Below, piece after piece: positions 6,507 through 15,440 of a stretch of 64,000 bases of DNA (positions within the stretch are counted from its first letter, which is position 1; each line of letters begins with the position of its first letter). The DNA comes from VBWE01 sp943372645 (lineage in GTDB: Bacteria; Bacteroidota; Bacteroidia; Palsa-965). The translations under genes and the position numbers were made by a program. The stretch lies in NCBI GenBank assembly GCA_943372645.1, contig CALRZN010000011.1:92829-156828 (forward strand), in the 5' to 3' direction. The notes beneath the pieces are model-generated. The model saw only the letters and a program-made list of their open reading frames with translations. It searched no databases and was not told the origin of the DNA.

Positions 6507-7832
6507 CTACAATACTTTCTTCAAAACAAAATACAACGGCAACCCCGCCGCAAACAACGCCGAACCCCAGCCAAACGCAGTGGGATTGGACGCAAAAACA
6601 GAAACATTTACCGCCATGTAAACAATAATATAAACCGCCGGCAGGTACGGATACCCCCGCATTTTAAAGATGCCGGAGGCTGTACCCGCTTTCTTCTCGC
6701 GGGCGCGTAAAACAAAAATGGCCGAGGCTGCCGCAACCAGGCTAATGCTGTCGAAGAACATCACAAACTGCAGGATGTGCTGAAACGAAGAGAGGAAAAA
6801 CAGGGTGATGAGAATAAATGCGCAGAACAAAATCAGCGCCCATTCCTGCACCTGCGTGCGCGGATTTACTTTGGCCAGGATGCCGGGCATTACACCGTCC
6901 TGCGCCATCGCATAATAGATGCGCGGATTGCTCATGATGGATACGTTGAGATACGCGAGCACGGAGAAAAACATGATGATGGAAACGATGTAATACGCCG
7001 ATTTGCCGAACATCAGCCCGCAGATGTCGGCCGCAATGGTTTTGCTGTTTTGCAACCCGTTAAAACCGAGGCTGTGCACATACGCATAGTTGGCCAGCAG
7101 GTACGTACACAGTACGATGAGCATGCCATAAAAAATGGCGCGGGGAAATGTTTTTGAAACGTTGGTTACATCACCACCAAAATTCAGCGTTTGCTGGTAG
7201 CCGCCGTAGGTAAAAAATACCGGGATGAAACAAAGCGCCAAAGCTTTCCACCAGGGTTGCGGAGCGGCGGGCGGCATGTTGGCCACTTCGGGCGCAGCGG
7301 GCAGCAACACCAGCGAGCAGATGACAATGACCAGCAACGAAAGTTTGATGATCATCAGCACATTCAGCACTTTTGAACTGAGGCGTATGCCGCGGAAATT
7401 GATGATGAACAGCAGCACAACCGAAGTGATGGTAATGATGCGTGATGCCACTTCCGGTTGCATCCCCGGAAACACAATCGGTGCAAGATACTCCGCTCCC
7501 ATGATGGCCACGCCTGCACTGGATGCTGCATTGCTGATAACCGTAATCCAGTTCACCATAAATGCAAATGCGGGATGGTAACAATGCGAAAATAGTTTGT
7601 AAAAACCACCCGGCGCATTAAACCGTGAACCGATTTCAGCAAATGTTAACGCCCCGAGAAAACTGACGGCTGCGCCCAATATCCACACTGCAAAAAAAAT
7701 CGATGTGGTGCCGCTTTTCAGGGCCACTTCCGTAGGAGTGCGAAAAATGCCCATACCGATTACCAGCCCGACAACAATCATCGTCAGGTCGAAAATCCGC
7801 AACTGTGGTTTTATCTGCGCAGGTTCAGCCAT
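6507..7832 (-). CDS. APC-family amino acid permease
   Basis: The 441-residue protein has about 12 membrane segments. It begins with a short cytosolic stretch and then GLVIGMGIFRTP, the GxG(I/V)F helix-1 signature of the amino acid-polyamine-organocation superfamily, which forms the substrate site. FAEIGSRFNAPGGFYKLF is the conserved segment after helix 2 that resembles LAT-type permeases. It probably moves amino acids across the inner membrane by proton symport or exchange; the substrate cannot be told. It is transcribed alone, converging on the tRNA-Ser/repeat region. Confidence 0.9.
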   Translation of the reverse strand: MAEPAQIKPQLRIFDLTMIVVGLVIGMGIFRTPTEVALKSGTTSIFFAVWILGAAVSFLGALTFAEIGSRFNAPGGFYKLFSHCYHPAFAFMVNWITVISNAASSAGVAIMGAEYLAPIVFPGMQPEVASRIITITSVVLLFIINFRGIRLSSKVLNVLMIIKLSLLVIVICSLVLLPAAPEVANMPPAAPQPWWKALALCFIPVFFTYGGYQQTLNFGGDVTNVSKTFPRAIFYGMLIVLCTYLLANYAYVHSLGFNGLQNSKTIAADICGLMFGKSAYYIVSIIMFFSVLAYLNVSIMSNPRIYYAMAQDGVMPGILAKVNPRTQVQEWALILFCAFILITLFFLSSFQHILQFVMFFDSISLVAAASAIFVLRAREKKAGTASGIFKMRGYPYLPAVYIIVYMAVNVSVFASNPTAFGWGSALFAAGLPLYFVLKKVL

Positions 7833-7974
7833 ACGGTTTTAATGAGTACCAATATAACGTTTTTATGTTGCTGCGTTTTAAGGACAGTTGCACAACCTCA
7901 TGCATTTTATACCGCATGGTCGATGTGATATTCAATCTGTCAAACCGGTAATAGCAACTTCGTGTTCAACAAAA

Positions 7975-8016
7975 AAACGGCAGCCCTCCTGATCGCGATC
8001 AGGAGGGCTGCCGTTT
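7975..8016 (-). terminator. 42-bp perfect palindrome, terminator of the giant T9SS protein gene
   Basis: Two 21-bp arms centred on GATCGCGATC are exact reverse complements. On the minus strand the palindrome is followed by a T run (the A tract at 7971-7977 on the plus strand). It could also stop transcription from the plus strand. Confidence 0.85.
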
Positions 8017-8037
8017 GAATTAAAAATGCGGTATGTG

Positions 8038-11000
8038 TTATTCCTTAATCAATTTCACAAACTGTGTGGCGTTTGCTGTTTTCACCTGCACCTGGTACAC
8101 ACCGGTTGCAAATGGGGACAGGTCAAGCTCAGTGCGGCCGGCTGTGAGCTGTTTGCTCATCACCAATTCGCCCAGCGTGTTGAATACAAGCACTACGGCT
8201 TCTTCGTTCAGTTCGAAGATAAACAGGCCGCGGCCCGGATTCGGATACACATTGTTTACGATGCCCGCTGCTACTGGTGTGAAACCGATACACGGATCAA
8301 CGTTGATCACTGCGTTTTGTGAACCCACACAGCCGGTGTTCGGATCGGTGTAGCTGTATGTAATGGTCTGGTTACCGTTCAGTGTTGACGGGTTGAACTG
8401 GTTGCCCGTTACACCAGGGCCCGAGAATACACCGCCGGAAGGAGTTCCCGAAAGCGCGAGCGGTGCATCTGCTTCGCAGATTGTTACCTGGCTGATAATA
8501 AATGTAACCGTCGGCGGAGCCGGATCAGCAATGCTTGCTGTTACCGTAGTTGTACATCCGTTGGTATCAGTTACTGTGCAGGTGTAGCTGCCCGATGTAA
8601 CACCGGTGAGGTCTTCGGTAATGGCCGAATTGTCCCACAGGTACGAATAACCGGGTGTGCCGCCGTTTACAGTAATATCAACAGTACCATCTGTTCCGCC
8701 ACAGGTTGACGGGTTGGTGGTAGCCGCAACTGTTGCAGCAAGTGCTGCCGGTGAAGTAATATTTACCGACTGTGTTGCTGCGCATCCGTTTGAATCAGTT
8801 ACGGTGCATACATACGTTCCTGCAGGCAGGTTGCTTGCGGTAGCCGCATTGCCACCGATGGGCGACCATGCAAACGTTAACGTGCCGGTTCCGCCGGTTG
8901 CCGATACCGTTGCAGTACCAGTGCTGTCGCCGTTACAAAGCGTGTTCGACTGGCTGGCAATAACCGGAACAATGGCTGCCGGATCGGTAAGTATGATCTG
9001 CTGTGTTATGGAGCAGGCATTGCTGTCTGTTACAGTTACCGTATAAGTTCCTGCAAGCAGTTGTGAGGCCGAAGCCGATGTTCCGCCGTAAGGCGCCCAG
9101 CTGTAGCTCAGCGAGCCTGTTCCGCCGCTGGCAGTAACAGTTGCACTACCGGTGCTGTCGCCGTTACAAAGCGGGTTTGCCTGTGTTGCAACAGAAGCAA
9201 CAATTGCAGTGGGCTCTGTAATGGTAACAACCTGCGTGGTTGAACAGCTGTTCGAATCAGTTACTGTGCAGGTGTAGGTACCCATCAGCAGTCCGGTAGC
9301 GGTAGCTGCTGTTCCGCCCGCAGGTGCCCAGCTGTAGTTCAGTGTACCCGTTCCGCCCGAAGCCGAAACAGTTGCTGAACCGTCGTTTCCGCCGTTGCAG
9401 GTTACATTGGTTTGTGAAGCAAGTGATACGGTAAGCACCGGTGGTTCGGTAATGGTTACCACCTGTGTTGCAGTACATCCGTTGATATCAGTTACAGTGC
9501 AGGTATATGTTCCTGCACTAAGTGCGGTTTCTGTTGCAGCTGTTCCGCCCGAAGGCGCCCACAGGTACGAAATGGCCGGAACCCCGCCGGTATCAGCTAC
9601 GGTAGCCGAACCGTTGTTTCCGCCAAAACAAAGTACGTTGGTTTGCGAAGCCAGTGAAACACCGATCTGTGTGCCGGTTCCCTGTATTGCGAAATCATAA
9701 GTGGCTTCATCACAATCGTTGCTGGCAATGGTTACTGTTGCAGTGCGTACACCGGCTGCTGACGGATCGAAAGAAACCACAAACGTGGTTGATCCTGCAG
9801 GTGCAACCGTAGTTGCAGGTGCAAGTGTTACAGTAAAGTCAGAAGCATTTGTACCTGTAATGGTAACGCCGGTTACACCCAGCGAGGTGGTTCCACTGTT
9901 CTGAATGGTAAAGGTGCGTGTGATGGTACCGTTACAAACCGACTGTACACCGAAATCGGTCGAGTCTGTTACTGTCGGTGTGGTGCTGCCATCAGCAATG
10001 GTTACACTGTTGCCCTGTGCATTGATTTCGCGCGGTGTTCCGAATTCATCAGCACCACGGTCAGGCGTACAGGCATCGCGTGAATTACATTCGAAATCGG
10101 CAGTAACAGCAGGAATTACAACAGCCTGATCTTCCAGCAGCGGGTTTGAACCGGCCACGAGGTGAATGTCGTTATTCGTATTTACAAATACCGGGAGCAC
10201 GCTTGCCGTATTGGCATCGCGGCCGGTTTCGGTCTGCCAGTTCGAAAGTGCGGCGTGTGTGGTGCCTGCAGAAAGACTGCCGGTACGGCCTACCACCGGA
10301 GTGGTTCCGGAAACAAAAATGTCGTTGTAATCGCTCACCATGTTGGCGTAGTTACCGGTTGAACCTACATAAGCAAGTCCGATACCGGTGTTACCGTTAA
10401 AGCCATTGCTGCCGGCACATACCAGTATGTTGTTGCGGATATCAATCGGCGGATTAGAGCCGTTAATACCGATTGCCATATTCGGCATGCTGGCACCGGT
10501 AAGTGCAGTTCCGTTTACCACAATGGTATTGTTATAGGCATTCAGCTGGCCTGCGCCACCACCGTAATAAAGACCTACGCCAAAATCGCCTGCAGTACCG
10601 TTGGTGAACACCTGGTTTACCATGTTGTTGGTTACCGTAGTTGTTCCGCTGGTTGTTGATGCGATAAAAATACCGCCTGCAGAGAACGTACCGGTCTGGC
10701 GAACGCTGTCAATCTCGTTTTCCATAATGGTAGCGTTTGATGTTTCTGCACCGGTTGTAACTGTATTTGAAAGCGCGTTTGTGCCTAATGAAATACCACA
10801 AACATCGGTTGAAAGGGTATTTACAATATTTGCAATGCGGTTGGCACGCAAAGTGGGCGCATCTTCAAACAGCAGCATGACACCGAAACGACCGATACCG
10901 TTAGTGCCGGTCGAATCGAGGTTGTTCAGGTTATAGGTATTGTTCAGGCTCTTGGTTGTGATGGACGCACCGGCAGAGAATATACCAACCTGTGCTTTCG

Positions 11001-14000
11001 CAATTTTATTATTGATCACCTGGTTGTTATTGTTGCCGTTCGCTCCTGCCCCGCTGCCTACGGTGGGACCGCTGAGGTTTACAGCAACACCGGTAGCCAG
11101 GCTGCCGCTTCCGAGAATGTTCGCATTCATCAGGCGGTTATTGGATGCACCGTCGCCGCCGGAAGTGGTGGTGAGTGCTACCACAGCACTCGCGGTGCTT
11201 GCATTCGTGTTTTCAATAGTCAGGTTGCGCGTTGCACGTACTCGCGGACAAATGCTGTTCACGGTGGTTCCGTTCGAACCGTCTATTGTAACAAAATCGG
11301 CACCACTCAGGTTGATGATGGATGTGGTGGTTGAACCGGTGATAATGGTATTTACACCTACTGCCGGTTTAATGGTCAGCGTATTCACCGAACTGGCGTT
11401 TGTATTGGCAAGCACCGTAATCGGGAATATTTCTGAAGGATATGTTGCATCGAGCAGGCTGAAAATTACCGGCCCGCCGAGACAGCTAGTATTGTATGCA
11501 TTCACCGCAGCAGTAAGTGTCGGATAGGTTCCCGCTGTACCTACCGTATAAGTACCGCTGAGGAAACCGGAAACCGCATACGACGAAGGTGTGGTGGGAT
11601 GCGTAGTAACGGTGTTTACGTTTGTTGCAACCAGGCCGGCAGAAGGATTGGAACCGATATTCGGCGTTGGTGTTACGTTATCCTGCGCAATGATGTAATA
11701 CGAAACCACATCACCGGCAACAACACCGCCCATATTTGCAGCGACGATGGTAAATGTCCACGTACCGTTCTGGCCGGTTCCGCTGGTTAAAACACCTTGC
11801 CCCGAAACATACGCATTTGCGTTTTTGCGGTAGTAGATACGCGGCTGCAGCACGCCGGCTGTCGGTACACCAGTCAGGTCAGCGATCGTTGCTGTTAATG
11901 TGCGGTCGGTAAATGCGCAGGTGAATGTAAGCGGTGTGTACGTAATAGCAGGCGCGATAATATCCAGCGGAACACCGTCAAATTCATCAGCACCGATATC
12001 CGGAAGAAATGCACCGCCGTTTACGGAGCCGGTCGGACCCGGGCGGTTCTGCACATCAATGTCAGTCGGAACAGTTACAATGGTTTGTCCGCCCGATTCA
12101 ATCAGCGTAGCGGTTACGCCCATGTTCAGGTGCAGGTTGTTGGTGGCGTTCACATAAGTAACTGCAATGCCCGAGAAGCTGTTTGCATCAGAAGCTGAAG
12201 CGGTCTGCCAACCCGAAAACGTTTGTGCGGTGGTCCACCAGCCTACGTTACCCGCCACTGCGGCATTCAGCACGTTATTGTTGGAGTTGCCTGCGGCCCA
12301 GCCGGTAGCGGTTGCGGTTGCAGCGCCGAAGTTATTGGCAATTGCACCGTGCACACCTGTTCCGCCCGAACGCGTATTGGTAACAATGTTGTTTTTCGCT
12401 TCCACTCCCGCAACACGGGCAGTAACACCAAAATCGGTACGTGCAATACCAAAACTCGGCATTGCACCGCTGGCTGCTGTTCCTGCAATATTAATCGTGT
12501 TGTGATACACGCGCGAAACCGGATCGGGTGTTGAACCGTTGTTCATCATAATACCGATAATCGCATTGTTGTTGGTGATACCGGTACCCAGCGAAATCAT
12601 GTTATTGAAAATGTTAATCCCGGTAGTTCCTGAACGCACCACAACACCTGAAATAATACTCGGGGCAGTTGCGGTTACCGAAAGACCGGCGTTAGTCAGG
12701 TTGTAAATCTGGTTGTTCGAAATGGTAGTATTGGTCGCATTGCCGTGTGTTACACCTGCAACAAACGACTGTGTGGTGGCCGTGCTGGTATTCGAAATAT
12801 TGGTAATGCTGTTGTTATTGATCACGTTGTTTGTACCTGCACCGATTGCCACACCAGCCGCACTGGCCTGTCCGTTTGAAATAGACGTATTCGCCGCATT
12901 GGTGGTTAAATTTGTAATTGTGTTACCGGAGAAGTTAAGCGCCGACGCCACCGCTGTTGAGGCGAGTGTCCAGATTCCGCGCACATAACCGGTAGTTCCG
13001 GTGCCATACGATGAGAAGTTCTGGAAAACGTTGTTTGTAATGGTTGTTGTTGCAGGAATAGTGGACAGGTTAATGCCAGCCACCAGTGAACTGCCCGTGG
13101 TGAGTCCGCTTGTTCCGCCGCGCATGTTATCGGCAGTGGTGTTACCAAACGTATTACCGGTAATGGTGAGTGAAAGCCCGGTTCCTGATACATACACCCC
13201 GAAAATACCTCCCGCAATAGCAGCCGTTGTGCCCGAAGAAGAAAGTCCGCCGATGATGTTATTCTGAATAAGAACTGTTCCTGTGGATGCTGTTGCAATA
13301 CCAACAACAGCACCCTGTGTGGTGGTTGGTGTGGCTGCAAGCAGGTTTGTACCGGTTGATCCGCCAATGATGTTTGGCGCGGTATTACCGATGTTTACGT
13401 TTCCGCCAAGAACGTTTATTCCGCAAAGCACCCCGTTTGTGGTGGCTGCCCCGCTGGAGGTGGCGATACTGATTGCAGTAACCGTGTTGCCCTGAACAGA
13501 TGATGTAACTGCGGTTCCTACGTTCAGTTCAATTGCGGTGAAACGCACGGCAATTGTTCCGGCCATGGCATACGTTCCTGTTGCGGCAGATGTGGCATAA
13601 CCAATAATATTACCTGAAACGGCGTGGTTGTTTCCCGAACCGATCTGTATGGCGCGGTGCGTGTTGCCCGTGGTGTAAGTGCGCAACGCGGTCTGGAAAA
13701 AACGGTTGTTGGAAACCGTCCAGTCCGTGTTACCTGCCGCAGCAAACATACCAACAGATACCGTTGCGGCATTAAAATAGTTGGAAATGTTACAGGCATT
13801 TACTACGATAAAGCTGTTTTCCTGGCCGGCAACAATGCTGCCTGCAGAATAAATGCCGTTGGTTGGGAAGTTGGCACCGCTTTCCTGGATATTAACCGTA
13901 TTAAACGAAATACTGTCGTTACCCGTTAATGTTCCGGCACCGAGGAAAAGTGTACCCGAAGTAACGGACGTATTGGCCCCGCGTACTGTACAGTTTTGCA

Positions 14001-14433
14001 CCGCAAGAATATGTGCATCGTTTATAAACTGGATCGTTGATGCGGTGGTGTTATTCGTATTGTCAATGGTAAGCGAGTTGCCTCCGCTGTTTAACCCGTC
14101 AATCAGCACCTTATCGGCACCGTTGAAGTTGATGAGCGCACCGGCAATGTTGCCTGAAATGGTCCGGGCTCCGCCACCGGCAGGTACAATGGACATCCCG
14201 TTCCAGGCGCCGGCGTTGAGCGTTGCTGTAGCCGTTTCCGTAGTGTTGTTCAGAATTGCAACAATAATGCTGGCGCCGGTTTGTGCACCGCTGTTGATTG
14301 CTGTAAAGGCCGAGCCGAGATCGGGATAAAGCCCGTTTCCGACCAGCGCCCCGTTTACCAGCACGTTTTGTGCATTTGCACCTGCGCCCAATACGGCAGC
14401 AAATGCAAAGGAAAGCAGTAACTTCCTTTTCAT
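8038..14433 (-). CDS. Giant secreted beta-helix protein with SprB repeats and T9SS type A sorting domain
   Basis: The 2131-residue protein has a cleavable signal peptide (MKRKLLLSFAFAAVLGAGANA, then Q). Residues about 25-800 and 970-1450 are two right-handed parallel beta-helix regions rich in Asn/Thr/Gly, each ending in a GADEF motif (near 814 and 1460). Residues about 1480-1580 form a choice-of-anchor D-like (ASH/HYDIN-type) domain with TRTFTIQNSG and TATVTIASND. Residues about 1590-1970 hold five SprB-type repeats (CNGGNDGSATVSASGG, GTYTCTVTDSNGC). An Ig-like module follows, and the last 75 residues (VYPNPGRGLFIFEL ... VKLIKE) are a T9SS type A sorting domain. It should cross the outer membrane through T9SS and be attached or released at the surface, acting as an adhesin-like protein. 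The gene is monocistronic. Confidence 0.93.
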   Translation of the reverse strand: MKRKLLLSFAFAAVLGAGANAQNVLVNGALVGNGLYPDLGSAFTAINSGAQTGASIIVAILNNTTETATATLNAGAWNGMSIVPAGGGARTISGNIAGALINFNGADKVLIDGLNSGGNSLTIDNTNNTTASTIQFINDAHILAVQNCTVRGANTSVTSGTLFLGAGTLTGNDSISFNTVNIQESGANFPTNGIYSAGSIVAGQENSFIVVNACNISNYFNAATVSVGMFAAAGNTDWTVSNNRFFQTALRTYTTGNTHRAIQIGSGNNHAVSGNIIGYATSAATGTYAMAGTIAVRFTAIELNVGTAVTSSVQGNTVTAISIATSSGAATTNGVLCGINVLGGNVNIGNTAPNIIGGSTGTNLLAATPTTTQGAVVGIATASTGTVLIQNNIIGGLSSSGTTAAIAGGIFGVYVSGTGLSLTITGNTFGNTTADNMRGGTSGLTTGSSLVAGINLSTIPATTTITNNVFQNFSSYGTGTTGYVRGIWTLASTAVASALNFSGNTITNLTTNAANTSISNGQASAAGVAIGAGTNNVINNNSITNISNTSTATTQSFVAGVTHGNATNTTISNNQIYNLTNAGLSVTATAPSIISGVVVRSGTTGINIFNNMISLGTGITNNNAIIGIMMNNGSTPDPVSRVYHNTINIAGTAASGAMPSFGIARTDFGVTARVAGVEAKNNIVTNTRSGGTGVHGAIANNFGAATATATGWAAGNSNNNVLNAAVAGNVGWWTTAQTFSGWQTASASDANSFSGIAVTYVNATNNLHLNMGVTATLIESGGQTIVTVPTDIDVQNRPGPTGSVNGGAFLPDIGADEFDGVPLDIIAPAITYTPLTFTCAFTDRTLTATIADLTGVPTAGVLQPRIYYRKNANAYVSGQGVLTSGTGQNGTWTFTIVAANMGGVVAGDVVSYYIIAQDNVTPTPNIGSNPSAGLVATNVNTVTTHPTTPSSYAVSGFLSGTYTVGTAGTYPTLTAAVNAYNTSCLGGPVIFSLLDATYPSEIFPITVLANTNASSVNTLTIKPAVGVNTIITGSTTTSIINLSGADFVTIDGSNGTTVNSICPRVRATRNLTIENTNASTASAVVALTTTSGGDGASNNRLMNANILGSGSLATGVAVNLSGPTVGSGAGANGNNNNQVINNKIAKAQVGIFSAGASITTKSLNNTYNLNNLDSTGTNGIGRFGVMLLFEDAPTLRANRIANIVNTLSTDVCGISLGTNALSNTVTTGAETSNATIMENEIDSVRQTGTFSAGGIFIASTTSGTTTVTNNMVNQVFTNGTAGDFGVGLYYGGGAGQLNAYNNTIVVNGTALTGASMPNMAIGINGSNPPIDIRNNILVCAGSNGFNGNTGIGLAYVGSTGNYANMVSDYNDIFVSGTTPVVGRTGSLSAGTTHAALSNWQTETGRDANTASVLPVFVNTNNDIHLVAGSNPLLEDQAVVIPAVTADFECNSRDACTPDRGADEFGTPREINAQGNSVTIADGSTTPTVTDSTDFGVQSVCNGTITRTFTIQNSGTTSLGVTGVTITGTNASDFTVTLAPATTVAPAGSTTFVVSFDPSAAGVRTATVTIASNDCDEATYDFAIQGTGTQIGVSLASQTNVLCFGGNNGSATVADTGGVPAISYLWAPSGGTAATETALSAGTYTCTVTDINGCTATQVVTITEPPVLTVSLASQTNVTCNGGNDGSATVSASGGTGTLNYSWAPAGGTAATATGLLMGTYTCTVTDSNSCSTTQVVTITEPTAIVASVATQANPLCNGDSTGSATVTASGGTGSLSYSWAPYGGTSASASQLLAGTYTVTVTDSNACSITQQIILTDPAAIVPVIASQSNTLCNGDSTGTATVSATGGTGTLTFAWSPIGGNAATASNLPAGTYVCTVTDSNGCAATQSVNITSPAALAATVAATTNPSTCGGTDGTVDITVNGGTPGYSYLWDNSAITEDLTGVTSGSYTCTVTDTNGCTTTVTASIADPAPPTVTFIISQVTICEADAPLALSGTPSGGVFSGPGVTGNQFNPSTLNGNQTITYSYTDPNTGCVGSQNAVINVDPCIGFTPVAAGIVNNVYPNPGRGLFIFELNEEAVVLVFNTLGELVMSKQLTAGRTELDLSPFATGVYQVQVKTANATQFVKLIKE

Positions 14434-14515
14434 AGAGTATGAGTGTTGTTGTGTACTATTTTTTATTTCTCACTATCCGTATGAGTGTGGCATACGGGGA
14501 TCGTAGGGAGAGCAA

Positions 14516-14548
14516 CAAATATAGGGATTTTGGAAATATGCCATACAA
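14516..14548 (-). promoter_or_regulatory. Promoter of the giant T9SS protein gene
   Basis: On the minus strand TTG (complement of 14546-14548) is followed after 22 bp by TATATTTG (complement of 14516-14523), a perfect TAnnTTTG. The leader is about 75 nt. Confidence 0.6.
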
Positions 14549-14678
14549 CCGGTATTGTATTCGTCCATGCATTACCAATATTGATCTATGCAATGCTGCT
14601 TTTTAGCGTATTAAACAGGCGCATACGATTCCGTTCATAAATGCTTTTTTTAACAAACACCCATCCAACCGCATTGCT

Positions 14679-14686
14679 TATATTTG
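14679..14686 (+). promoter_or_regulatory. -7 element TATATTTG of dapB
   Basis: A perfect TAnnTTTG ends 6 bases before the dapB ATG, so the mRNA is nearly leaderless. It probably drives the dapB-lepB-lepB-TSUP-wbqC run. Confidence 0.65.
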
Positions 14687-14692
14687 CCCCTT

Positions 14693-15409
14693 ATGAAAAT
14701 CGCCTTACTCGGTTATGGTAAAATGGGTAAAACCATTGAGCAGCTGGCTTTGAACCGTGGCCACGAACTTGTTTTGCGTGTGGACGAACACAATGCCGGT
14801 ACTTACAGCGATGCTGAACTGATGCAGGCCGATGTGGCCATTGAGTTCAGCACCCCGCACAGCGCATTCGGAAACATCATGCGCTGTTTTCAGTGCAATA
14901 TACCGGTGGTGGTGGGTACCACGGGCTGGCTCGACCGCATGGACGAAGTAAAAAACACCTGCCACGAACACGAACAGGCGTTTTTTTACGCATCGAATTA
15001 CAGCATCGGCGTTAACATCTTTTTCCGGCTCAACGAACAGCTGGCCCGTATGATGAACGGTTACGGCGAGTACGATGTGTCGCTGGAAGAAATACACCAC
15101 ATTCACAAACTCGATTCGCCCAGCGGCACCGGCATTTCATTAGCCAACGGCATTATCAAAAACTTAGAACGCAAAACGAGCTGGGTGGAAGGCGAAAAAG
15201 CCGTTCCCGGCCAGTTGCCCATCGTTTCAAAACGCATCGGCGAAGTGCCCGGCACACATACCGTGCTTTATAAATCAGAAACAGACACCATTTCCATTAC
15301 CCACGAAGCCCACAGCCGCAAAGGATTTGCGCTCGGAGCCGTAATCGCAGCGGAATGGCTGTCCGGAAAAAAAGGCGTTTTCGGAATGAACGACCTGCTC
15401 GGTTTTTAA
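14693..15409 (+). CDS. dapB: 4-hydroxy-tetrahydrodipicolinate reductase
   Basis: DapB reduces hydroxy-tetrahydrodipicolinate with NAD(P)H in the lysine/diaminopimelate pathway, which also feeds peptidoglycan. The 238-residue cytosolic enzyme starts MKIALLGYGKMGK, the Rossmann GxGxMG loop. The VVVGTTGW segment follows, and the catalytic and substrate-binding signature is EEIHHIHKLDSPSGT (E/HH/K-x-D-x-P-S-G-T). It is slightly shorter than E. coli DapB, as is normal in Bacteroidota. The start ATG follows the TATATTTG promoter by 6 bases; an upstream TTG lies inside that promoter. A 31-bp gap separates it from lepB, in the same order seen in related genomes. Confidence 0.95.
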   Translation: MKIALLGYGKMGKTIEQLALNRGHELVLRVDEHNAGTYSDAELMQADVAIEFSTPHSAFGNIMRCFQCNIPVVVGTTGWLDRMDEVKNTCHEHEQAFFYASNYSIGVNIFFRLNEQLARMMNGYGEYDVSLEEIHHIHKLDSPSGTGISLANGIIKNLERKTSWVEGEKAVPGQLPIVSKRIGEVPGTHTVLYKSETDTISITHEAHSRKGFALGAVIAAEWLSGKKGVFGMNDLLGF

Positions 15410-15440
15410 ACTATTTTTCAACCCATATTAAAAGTAACGT

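Noticed and set aside
8520..9660. Regular ~230 bp periodicity resembling a repeat array or CRISPR
   Set aside because: The period equals one SprB protein repeat and the copies differ at synonymous sites; there are no short identical repeats with unique spacers. No CRISPR array or cas gene is in the window.
8363..14329. Many 60-200 codon plus-strand frames opposite the giant T9SS gene
   Set aside because: They are shadows of repetitive Thr/Gly/Asn codons and show no signal, motif or promoter.
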